Shown: positions 42,540-50,027 of the stretch, piece after piece
How the letters are laid out: each line of letters opens with the position of its first letter
How positions within the stretch are numbered: position 1 is the stretch's first letter
Origin: Streptomyces fungicidicus
GTDB lineage: Bacteria > Actinomycetota > Actinomycetes > Streptomycetales > Streptomycetaceae
NCBI RefSeq assembly: GCF_003665435.1
Contig: NZ_CP023407.1
Span: 4,947,501 to 5,011,500 of the forward strand
Length of the DNA stretch: 64,000 bases
Reading direction: 5' to 3'
Made by a program: the position numbers and the translations under genes
Notes under the pieces: model-generated
Seen by the model: the letters and a program-made list of their open reading frames with translations, nothing else
What the model was told of the DNA's origin: nothing
The model's database searches: none

Positions 42540-44876
42540 CTACTCCGTGCGGAGGCCGTCCGGGCGCATCATGCGCAGCAGCGGCGGAAGGCTCAGCAGG
42601 GTGACCACCAGGACCACTCCCGCCCCGGTGCCGGTCATCCTGAGGACGCTGGGCCAGTCCACGCCGACCGGCGTGGAGGTCATCTTCAGCAGCACCGCGC
42701 CCAGGGTCACGCCCACCACGGAGGCCAGCAGCAGCCCCAGACCGATCGGGATCGCCGTCTGCCACAGCACCGACAGGCTCAGCGTGCGGCGCCGGGTGCC
42801 GAAGGCGACCAGGGCCGACAGCAGCTTGCGGCGCTCCCGCAGCTGTTCCAGCTGGGAGACCAGCAGACTCGCCCCGATCAGCGCGAGCACGGCCACCGCG
42901 CCGACGAACAGACCGGTGCGGATGGACTCGTAGCGGTCGGTCCGCTCGGTGGCGTACCAGGTCATCGGGTCGCTCAGCGGGTCGACCGCGTAGGCCGTGT
43001 TGCGCACGTACTCGCGGGCGTGCGGCACCGAGTCGTCCACCGCGATGTACAGCTGACCGGTGACCGCCTCGCCGGCGTCCGCGGGCATCGCGCCCGGGGT
43101 CATCAGGAAGCCGCCGCGCAGGGTGCCCGTCGGATCGGCGATGGAGTCGGCCTGCTTCAGCTTCTCCGGGACGGTGTAGACGACGTCGCGGCTCTCGCCC
43201 TCGTCGGAGGACGCCTCCAGGTACAGCTTCTGGCCCGGCTTGCCCAGGGAGGGGGTGTCCGTGTCGTACTCGCCGCCGCGGACCGCGAACACGTCGCCGT
43301 CCTCGCAGGAGGGCAGCTTCGCCATCTCGCGCAGGGTCGCGCAGTCGCCGACGGTCAGCTCCGCGGAGCGTTCGGGGTTCTCCTTCCAGGGCCGGTCCGA
43401 GAAGTATCCCTCGGACATCGCGTACACCTGGCGCACGCCCTTGGTCTCCTCGAACTCCGCGGCGACCACGCCGGCCGCCATGCCGTCCGGCACGCGCACC
43501 TGCATCTGCGCCCGCGACACGTCGTACCCGGTGCCCTTGGTGTAGGTGTCCTCGACGCCCGCGAAGAGCATCTGCAGCGCGATCGCGCCGGCCACCGCCA
43601 CGGCGATGCCGTTGACCAGGCGTGCCGCCGCACCGCTGCTCAACTGCAGCCGCCGAACCGCGAGTTGCCAGGAGAGGCTGCCCGCGCCGAGCCGGGCGAC
43701 GACGGTCTCCACGATCCACGGCAGCAGCGCGGTGACCCCGACGAGCAGACAGACGACACCGCCGGTGACCAGGTACTGGTTGAACTCGCCGTTCTCCCGG
43801 CCCTGGCCGATCATGGGCAGCAGCATGCCGATGCCGGCCAGCGGCAGCAGCAGCCGCCACCACAGCCGGCGGCGGGCGGGCCGCGCCGTGCGCACCACGC
43901 CCAGCGGCTCGATGACCACCCCGCGCAGCGCCAGCAGGGTCACCAGCACCGCGGCGGCGGGGACCGCCACCGCGACCAGCAGCGCCAGCAGCGGTGAGGG
44001 GTTCAGATAGCTGGGGAAGACGCTGATGCCGTACGCCTCGAAGGACGCCGCGAGTTCACGGCCCGCCAGGAAGAACCCGGTGCCGAAGACCAGGCCGAGC
44101 AGCGCTCCGGCGAGTGCCTCGCCCGCGGCGATCCGCCGGGTCATGCCGCCGTCGGAGCCGACCAGCCGCAGCGCCGCCAGCCTGCGGTCGCGCCGCTCGC
44201 CGCCGAACCGCACGGCCGCGGCGATGAACACGGCGACCGGCATCAGCAGCACCACGAAGACGACCAGGACCAGCAGCACCAGGACCGGGTCCGTCTCCTC
44301 CTCCGTGGGGTCGGGGTTGCCGAAGGATGTCAGGCGCACCGCGGGCGAGTCGCCGACCCGCTGCGCGAGGTTCTCGCCGCCCGCGTAGTAGGCGAATTCC
44401 TGCGAGCCGATCAGTCCCTGCTCGCCGATCGTCCCGACGATGTTGTAGGGCAGCCGCTCGCGCAGCAGCGCGCCGCTGTCGGAGTCGAGCAGTTCCCTGA
44501 GCGCGGGGGAGACCACCATGTCACCCGGCGCGGGGAACTCCCGGAGGCCCGGCGGCAGCGGGGCCTTGGGGCCCTCCTGCTCCACCACCCGTCCGCGGAT
44601 GTCCCGGTCTTCGAACTCGGTGTCGGTCCGCGCGATGAGCAGGGTGTTGTCGGCCCTGCTCGTGATCTCCTTGCCGAAGGTGTAGTCGAGGCGCGCCTCC
44701 TCCCGCCGGTGCCGCTCCGCCAGCGCGCCCGGCAGCGCGGTGGTGAGCAGCAGCAGCGCCACCCCCAGTCCGACGCCGACGGCGGTGAGCAGCGCCCGGA
44801 CCCAGCCCTCGCGCCCGCCGGCGAAGGCGTACCGGGAGCCCATGGCGAGGTCGCGCGCCCACTGACGGGCGCTCAT
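42540..44876 (-). CDS. ABC transporter permease, FtsX/MacB-like
   Basis: 778 residues. There is a first membrane helix near the N-terminus (about 25-50), a large extracytoplasmic domain, and three-helix FtsX cores (about 235-370 and 690-775) separated by another group of helices and a second extracytoplasmic region with CATLREMAKLPSCEDG. The layout is that of a duplicated FtsX permease of the lipoprotein/antimicrobial-peptide export type. The ATG overlaps the ATPase stop. Function is probably export or envelope-stress detoxification; the substrate is unknown. Confidence 0.88.
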   Translation of the reverse strand: MSARQWARDLAMGSRYAFAGGREGWVRALLTAVGVGLGVALLLLTTALPGALAERHRREEARLDYTFGKEITSRADNTLLIARTDTEFEDRDIRGRVVEQEGPKAPLPPGLREFPAPGDMVVSPALRELLDSDSGALLRERLPYNIVGTIGEQGLIGSQEFAYYAGGENLAQRVGDSPAVRLTSFGNPDPTEEETDPVLVLLVLVVFVVLLMPVAVFIAAAVRFGGERRDRRLAALRLVGSDGGMTRRIAAGEALAGALLGLVFGTGFFLAGRELAASFEAYGISVFPSYLNPSPLLALLVAVAVPAAAVLVTLLALRGVVIEPLGVVRTARPARRRLWWRLLLPLAGIGMLLPMIGQGRENGEFNQYLVTGGVVCLLVGVTALLPWIVETVVARLGAGSLSWQLAVRRLQLSSGAAARLVNGIAVAVAGAIALQMLFAGVEDTYTKGTGYDVSRAQMQVRVPDGMAAGVVAAEFEETKGVRQVYAMSEGYFSDRPWKENPERSAELTVGDCATLREMAKLPSCEDGDVFAVRGGEYDTDTPSLGKPGQKLYLEASSDEGESRDVVYTVPEKLKQADSIADPTGTLRGGFLMTPGAMPADAGEAVTGQLYIAVDDSVPHAREYVRNTAYAVDPLSDPMTWYATERTDRYESIRTGLFVGAVAVLALIGASLLVSQLEQLRERRKLLSALVAFGTRRRTLSLSVLWQTAIPIGLGLLLASVVGVTLGAVLLKMTSTPVGVDWPSVLRMTGTGAGVVLVVTLLSLPPLLRMMRPDGLRTE

Positions 44877-45568
44877 ACGACGCGCTCCATGTCCCGGGAC
44901 TTCCCGTCCCGCACGACGATCTCGCGGTCGGAGTACGCCGCCACCCGCGCCTCGTGCGTGACCAGGACGACGGCGGCGTTGGAGGACCGGGCGGCCTCGG
45001 TGAGCAGCTCCATCACCCGCTCGCCGTTGAGGGAGTCCAGCGCGCCGGTCGGCTCGTCGGCGAACAGCACCCGCGGGCCGGTGACCAGCGCACGGGCCAC
45101 GGCGACCCGCTGCCCCTGACCGCCGGAGACCTCGCCGGGCCGCTTCTTGCGGACGTCGCCGACCTCGAGGCGCTCCATCCAGGTGAGCGCGGCCCGCTCG
45201 GCCTCCTTGCGGGGCGTGCCGTTCAGCCGCATCGGCAGGGCGACGTTCTCCACGCAGGTGAGTTCCGGCACGAGCTGTCCGAACTGGAAGACGAAGCCGA
45301 ACTCCGAGCGCCTGAGCGCGCTGCGCTCGGCGTCGCTCATGGCGGTCAGCTCGCGCCCGTTGTACGTGATCGAACCGGAGTCGGGGGTGACGATCCCGGC
45401 GAGGCAGTGCAGCAGGGTCGACTTGCCCGAGCCGGAGGGTCCCATGACCGCGACGACCTCGCCGGGGTGGATGGAGAAGCCGGCGCCGTCGAGCGCGGTG
45501 GTCGGGCCGTAGACCTTGCGCAGGTCCCGGGCGGTGAGCAGGGAGCCGGGGGGAGGGGTCGTGGTCAT
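44873..45568 (-). CDS. ABC transporter ATP-binding protein, MacB/LolD type
   Basis: 231 residues with a complete nucleotide-binding domain: Walker A GPSGSGKSTLLH, Q loop, signature VSGGQGQRVAVARAL, Walker B VLFADEPTGALD and the H-loop VLVTHEARVA. The DEPTGALD and FVFQFGQLVPELT stretches are typical of the MacB/LolD export group. It is coupled by 4-bp overlaps to the PadR gene upstream and the permease downstream. Confidence 0.94.
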   Translation of the reverse strand: MTTTPPPGSLLTARDLRKVYGPTTALDGAGFSIHPGEVVAVMGPSGSGKSTLLHCLAGIVTPDSGSITYNGRELTAMSDAERSALRRSEFGFVFQFGQLVPELTCVENVALPMRLNGTPRKEAERAALTWMERLEVGDVRKKRPGEVSGGQGQRVAVARALVTGPRVLFADEPTGALDSLNGERVMELLTEAARSSNAAVVLVTHEARVAAYSDREIVVRDGKSRDMERVV

Positions 45569-46089
45569 CGGGCCACCGCCTCACGGAGCTTGTCGAGACG
45601 CGCCGCGGTCAGCTCCAGCCAGCGCAGGTCGGCCTCGAGGTGGAAGAGGGCGTGGTCGCAGATGAGCTGGTCGGCGAGATCGCCCTTGCGCTTGCGGTCG
45701 GTGAGGATCCGCATGCCGCGCAGATGCTCCGAGCGCTGCGTGTCGAGGATGTCGGCGGCGTCGCGGCTGGTGAGCAGCGCCAGGACGACCTTGGTGTAGA
45801 GCGTCGACTGGAGGTACGGCTCGGGCTTCTCCGGTGTGGCGAGCCAGCGCTCGACATCGGTGATGCCGGCCTCGGTGATCGCGTACCGCTTCCGCTCGGG
45901 GCCGCCGCCGGCCTCGATGCCGTCGACTTCGACGAGCCCGTTCTTCAGCAGCCGGGACATCGTCGAGTAGACCTGGCCGTAGTGCAGCGGCCGGTCGTGA
46001 CCGAACTTCTCGTCGAAGGCCCGCTTCAGGTCGTAACCGTGACGCGGGCCGGACTCCAGGAGTCCCAGGAGGGTGTGACCGATGGACAT
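45565..46089 (-). CDS. PadR-family transcriptional regulator
   Basis: 174 residues. The PadR winged helix spans about 1-80 (HTLLGLLESGPRHGYDLKRAF, YGQVYSTMSRLLKNGLVEVDG). A C-terminal helical Vir-C-like dimerisation region follows. It most likely represses its own operon with the ABC transporter until a toxic ligand appears. ATG at 46089 is chosen to begin MSIGHTLLG; the frame opens six codons earlier. A large palindrome lies directly upstream. Confidence 0.92.
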   Translation of the reverse strand: MSIGHTLLGLLESGPRHGYDLKRAFDEKFGHDRPLHYGQVYSTMSRLLKNGLVEVDGIEAGGGPERKRYAITEAGITDVERWLATPEKPEPYLQSTLYTKVVLALLTSRDAADILDTQRSEHLRGMRILTDRKRKGDLADQLICDHALFHLEADLRWLELTAARLDKLREAVAR

Positions 46090-46097
46090 GCGGAGCA

Positions 46098-46144
46098 CTC
46101 TACACACCGTGTATACGCACTATGTATACGCGGGGTGTGTAGAG
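46098..46144. promoter_or_regulatory. 47-bp inverted repeat, probable PadR operator
   Basis: CTCTACACACC (46098-46108) pairs perfectly with GGTGTGTAGAG (46134-46144). Between them are two GTATACGC boxes (46111-46118 and 46124-46131). It begins 9 bp before the PadR start codon, so binding would block transcription of the regulator-exporter operon. AT-rich GTATAC boxes are typical of PadR sites. Confidence 0.7.
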
Positions 46145-46238
46145 GGTGGCGGCGGGTGCGGACGCCCTGGTGGGAGCCCGATGTCACGTTTCTGTCACCG
46201 GGGTTGGGGGCAGCCTGGGCCTCTTCCGGGGCGGGCCG

Positions 46239-46493
46239 TCAGGCCGGCGGCGGACCGGAGGCCGAGCCGCCGGGGGGCCGTCCCCGGCGGGGGAGGGGCC
46301 CGGTGTCGCCCGGCAGCCGCCCCGCCTCCGCGAGGGCCCGCCGCAACAGGAACTCGATCTGGGCGTTGGCGGAGCGCAGCTCGTCGTTCGCCCAGCGCGC
46401 CAGCGCCTCGTACACCGACGGGTCGAGCCGCAGCAGCACCTGCTTGCGCTGCGGCCGACCCTGAGGGGCCGGGCCCCCGGACGGAGTCGTCAC
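46239..46493 (-). CDS. Small ribbon-helix-helix protein coupled to the SPFH gene
   Basis: 84 residues. Residues 15-55 (QVLLRLDPSVYEALARWANDE, then SANAQIEFLLRRAL) fit a ribbon-helix-helix DNA-binding fold as in Arc/CopG. The C-terminus is Pro/Gly/Arg-rich. The GTG start overlaps the SPFH stop (GTGA). No toxin gene is next to it. It may regulate its own operon. Confidence 0.75.
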   Translation of the reverse strand: MTTPSGGPAPQGRPQRKQVLLRLDPSVYEALARWANDELRSANAQIEFLLRRALAEAGRLPGDTGPLPRRGRPPGGSASGPPPA

Positions 46494-47425
46494 TGGTAGA
46501 GCGTCCCGGTGTTGAGGACCGGCTGCGCCGAGCGGTCCCCGCACAGCACCACCATCAGGTTGGACACCATCGCCGCCTTGCGCTCGGGGTCCAGCTCCAC
46601 GATGCCCTGCTCCGCGATCCGGGTGAGCGCCGACTCGACCATGCCCACGGCGCCCTCGACGATCTGCTGCCGCGCCGCCACCACCGCGCCGGCCTGCTGC
46701 CGCTGGAGCATCGCCGAGGCGATCTCGGGGGCGTAGGCGAGGTGCGTGAAGCGGGACTCGATGATCTGCACGCCGGCCGCCTCCACGCGCGCGTGCAGCT
46801 CGACGGCGAGCTTCTCGGTGATCTCCTCGGCGTTGCCGCGCAGCGAGAGGCCGTCCTCGTCGTGCGCGTCGTAGGGGTACTCGATGGCGATGTGCCGCAC
46901 GGCCGCCTCGGTCTGGGTGGAGACGAACTCGATGTAGTCGTCCACCTCGAAGGTGGCCTGGGCGGTGTCCTCCACCCGCCACACCACGACGGCGGCCAGC
47001 TCGATCGGGTTGCCGTAGGCGTCGTTGACCTTGAGGACGGCCGTCTCGTGGTTGCGCACCCGCGTCGAGATCTTGGTGCGCGAGGTGAAGGGGTTCACCC
47101 AGCGCAGGCCGTCCTGCCGGATCGTGCCCCGGTAGCGGCCGAAGAGCTGCACCACCCGCGCCTCGCCCGGCGCCACCATGTTCAGCCCGCACATCGCGAG
47201 GAAGGCGGCGAGGCCGACCAGGACGCCGACGACGATCAGTACGGCCTTGGCGCCGGTCCCCGTCACCGCCGTGGCGGTGACGATCAGCGCCGTGCCGATG
47301 AGCAGTCCGGTCAGTCCGAGCAGCAGGGCCAGCCCGCCGCCGATGCTGTGCGCCGCGACTTCCCGCACCCGCGGTGCCGGCATCTCGGGCACATCGGCCT
47401 TGACCTGCGCGTCTTGTGTGGACAT
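46490..47425 (-). CDS. SPFH/band 7 (stomatin/prohibitin-like) membrane protein
   Basis: 311 residues. Two N-terminal membrane helices (about 27-80) are followed by the band 7 domain (about 85-260): VAPGEARVVQLFGRYRGTIRQ, IELAAVVVWRVEDTAQATF, HARVEAAGVQIIESRFTHLAYA. SPFH proteins form large oligomers that organise membrane domains and control membrane proteases. An AT-rich stretch around 47476-47496 upstream may hold its promoter. It is divergent from the penicillin-binding protein gene by 258 bp. Confidence 0.9.
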   Translation of the reverse strand: MSTQDAQVKADVPEMPAPRVREVAAHSIGGGLALLLGLTGLLIGTALIVTATAVTGTGAKAVLIVVGVLVGLAAFLAMCGLNMVAPGEARVVQLFGRYRGTIRQDGLRWVNPFTSRTKISTRVRNHETAVLKVNDAYGNPIELAAVVVWRVEDTAQATFEVDDYIEFVSTQTEAAVRHIAIEYPYDAHDEDGLSLRGNAEEITEKLAVELHARVEAAGVQIIESRFTHLAYAPEIASAMLQRQQAGAVVAARQQIVEGAVGMVESALTRIAEQGIVELDPERKAAMVSNLMVVLCGDRSAQPVLNTGTLYQ

Positions 47426-47683
47426 GAGTGATCCCCCGTTCCTCGGGCGCCGCCTACGAGCTAGCGCCTGCCTAGCTAAGTGATATCAGATTACCTCACC
47501 CCGGCAACCATGCACCGCGTTCGAACGTCGGTTCCGGTGGAACGGGTGCTGATTGTCACGCCCGTAAAGGCCGGATCGGCGGACCTTTGTCATAGCCCAC
47601 GGTGTTAGCTTGCTGAGCTGACCCGAACGGCGAACCGGTGGGGCTGCCGAGCACACACGAACGAAGCGGAGCGGAACGGACGC

Positions 47684-49972
47684 ATGGGACGAGCGGAAGA
47701 AAGACGCGCACGACAGCGCGGTGGGCGCCGTGCGGCACCCAAGGGTCGCCGCTCGTCGGGCGCGGACGGCCGCAGCGGCATACGCCGCCTCTTCACCTGG
47801 AAGAAGATCCTCGGCACGTTCTTCGGCCTCTGCCTGCTCGGCATGGGCGCCTTCATCGTGCTGTACATGGTGATCGACATCCCCGAGGGGAACGCCGACG
47901 CCGAGCTGCAGAGCAACGTGTACAAGTACAGCGACGGCAGCATCATGGCCCGCACCGGCGACCGCAACCGTGAGATCGTCGACCTGGCCAAGGTGCCCAA
48001 GGACGTCCAGCGCACCTTCGTCGCCGCCGAGAACAAGTCGTTCTACAAGGACTCCGGCGTCGACATCAAGGGCACCGCGCGCGGTGTGCTCAACACGCTC
48101 TCCGGCAAGGGCGCGCAGGGCGGTTCCACGATCACCCAGCAGTACGTCAAGAACTACTACCTGACCCAGGACCAGACCGTCAGCCGCAAGCTGAAGGAAC
48201 TGGTCATCTCCCTGAAGCTGGACCGGGAGAAGTCCAAGGACTACATCCTCGCCGGCTACATCAACACGAGCTACTACGGCCGCGGCGCCTACGGCATCCA
48301 GGCCGCCGCGCAGGCCTACTACCGAGTCGACGCCGAGGACCTGGACGTCGAGCAGGGCGCGTACCTCGCGGCGCTGCTCCAGGCGCCGAACCAGTACGAC
48401 TGGGCGATCGCCAGCGACACCGGCAAGCGGCTCGTCCAGCAGCGCTGGAACTACGTCCTGGACAACATGGTCGAGCAGAAGTGGCTGGACCGCTCCGACC
48501 GGCAGGACATGACGTTCCCCGAGCCCGAGGAGCCCAAGGCCGCTCCCGGGATGGAGGGCCAGACCGGGTACCTGGTCGAGGCGGCCAACACCGCCCTCGA
48601 GCGGCAGCTCGTCGCCCAGGGGATCGCCGAGGACATGAAGCAGGCGGACGCCCTGCTCGACCTCGGCGGCTACACCGTCACCCTCAACATCGACAAGAAG
48701 AAGCAGAAGGCGCTGGAGGCGGCGGTCAAGGCCGAACTCACCAGCAAGCTCGACCCCGACAAGCGCAAGGTCGACGCCGACGTCCAGGCGGGCGCCGTCT
48801 CCGTGAACCCCAAGAACGGCGCGGTCGTCGCGATGTACGGCGGCGTGAACTACGTGGAGCACTTCACCAACAACGCCACCCGTGACGACTACCAGCCCGC
48901 CTCCACCTTCAAGCCGCTGATCCTGGCCGCCGCGGTGGACCAGGACGCCGAGACCCAGGACGGCGTGCCGATCACGGCGAACACGCTGTACGACGGCACG
49001 AGCAGGCGCCCCGTGATGGACGGCGACCGCAAGGTCGGCTTCGCGCCCCCCAACGAGGACGACGTCGACTACGGCGACATCGACGTCCAGGAGGCGATGA
49101 ACAAGTCCGTCAACTCGGTCTTCGCGCAGATGGGCATCGACGTCGGCATGCCCGAGGTGGTGAAGGCCGCGGGCGCGCTCGGCATGGAGACCGAGGGCAT
49201 GGAGCCGGTGCCCGCGCAGACCCTGGGCAGTATGGGCGCCAGCCCGCTGGAGATGGCGGGCGTCTACGCCACCCTCGACAACCACGGCAAGAAGGTCACC
49301 CCGGCCGTGGTGAAGTCGGTCGAGCACAAGGACCGCGTGATCGAGTTCCCCGAGGCCGTCGGCGAGCAGGTCATCAGCCGCGAGGCCGCCGACACGGTGA
49401 CCTCCGTGCTCACCGGCGTGGTCGACGACGGTACGGCCAGGCAGTCCGTGCGGGAGAACCCGCTGCGGGGCGGCCAGCAGGTGGCCGGCAAGACCGGTAC
49501 CTCCGACAACAACAAGTCGGCCTGGTTCACCGGCTTCACCCCCGAACTGGTCACCTCCGTCGGCCTGTTCGGAGAGGACCCGAAGAACCACAACCAGGTC
49601 CCGATGTACCGGGCCGGCGGCGTCGACTACCGCGTCAACGGCGGTGGCTTCCCCGCCGAGATCTGGGCCGCGTACACCTTCGGCGTCATGGACGAGGTCA
49701 CCGAGTTCGACCTCGACACCAAGCAGGGCGCCGCGGTGAAGCCGAGCGAGACGCCGTCGGCCTCGCAGTCGCCGTCCGAGACGCCGAGCGAGGAGCCGAC
49801 CACCGAGGCTCCGACCACCGAGGAACCGTCCGAGACCCCGTCCCAGACGCCGACGTCCGAGCCGCCCAGCCAGACGCCGACGTCGGAGCCGCCGACGAAG
49901 ACGCCCTCCCTGCCGTCGACGCCCGGTCTCCCGGGCGACCCGGACGACCCGGTGAACGACGAGGAGCAGTAG
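47684..49972 (+). CDS. Class A penicillin-binding protein (transglycosylase/transpeptidase)
   Basis: 762 residues. After a basic cytosolic tail and one membrane helix (about 42-66) comes the GT51 glycosyltransferase domain (catalytic Glu116 in FVAAENKSF; GGSTITQQYVKNYYL). The transpeptidase domain follows, with SxxK serine 407 in PASTFKPL, the SVN motif in MNKSVNSVFAQ and KTGTS in AGKTGTSDNNKSAWF. The C-terminal 70 residues are a Pro/Thr/Ser/Glu-rich tail. It polymerises and cross-links peptidoglycan. All catalytic motifs are intact. Confidence 0.95.
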   Translation: MGRAEERRARQRGGRRAAPKGRRSSGADGRSGIRRLFTWKKILGTFFGLCLLGMGAFIVLYMVIDIPEGNADAELQSNVYKYSDGSIMARTGDRNREIVDLAKVPKDVQRTFVAAENKSFYKDSGVDIKGTARGVLNTLSGKGAQGGSTITQQYVKNYYLTQDQTVSRKLKELVISLKLDREKSKDYILAGYINTSYYGRGAYGIQAAAQAYYRVDAEDLDVEQGAYLAALLQAPNQYDWAIASDTGKRLVQQRWNYVLDNMVEQKWLDRSDRQDMTFPEPEEPKAAPGMEGQTGYLVEAANTALERQLVAQGIAEDMKQADALLDLGGYTVTLNIDKKKQKALEAAVKAELTSKLDPDKRKVDADVQAGAVSVNPKNGAVVAMYGGVNYVEHFTNNATRDDYQPASTFKPLILAAAVDQDAETQDGVPITANTLYDGTSRRPVMDGDRKVGFAPPNEDDVDYGDIDVQEAMNKSVNSVFAQMGIDVGMPEVVKAAGALGMETEGMEPVPAQTLGSMGASPLEMAGVYATLDNHGKKVTPAVVKSVEHKDRVIEFPEAVGEQVISREAADTVTSVLTGVVDDGTARQSVRENPLRGGQQVAGKTGTSDNNKSAWFTGFTPELVTSVGLFGEDPKNHNQVPMYRAGGVDYRVNGGGFPAEIWAAYTFGVMDEVTEFDLDTKQGAAVKPSETPSASQSPSETPSEEPTTEAPTTEEPSETPSQTPTSEPPSQTPTSEPPTKTPSLPSTPGLPGDPDDPVNDEEQ

Positions 49973-49985
49973 CCGCGGGAACACC

Positions 49986-50021
49986 CGAGGGGCGCCCGGT
50001 GACCACACCGGGCGCCCCTCG
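49986..50021. terminator. Bidirectional terminator hairpin
   Basis: A perfect 16-bp stem, CGAGGGGCGCCCGGTG with its complement and the loop ACCA, lies between the convergent penicillin-binding protein and phosphatase genes. Confidence 0.88.
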
Positions 50022-50027
50022 TCGTCG

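Noticed and set aside
46239..46493. Ribbon-helix-helix protein as antitoxin of a toxin-antitoxin pair
   Set aside because: No small toxin-like gene lies next to it; its partner is an SPFH membrane protein.
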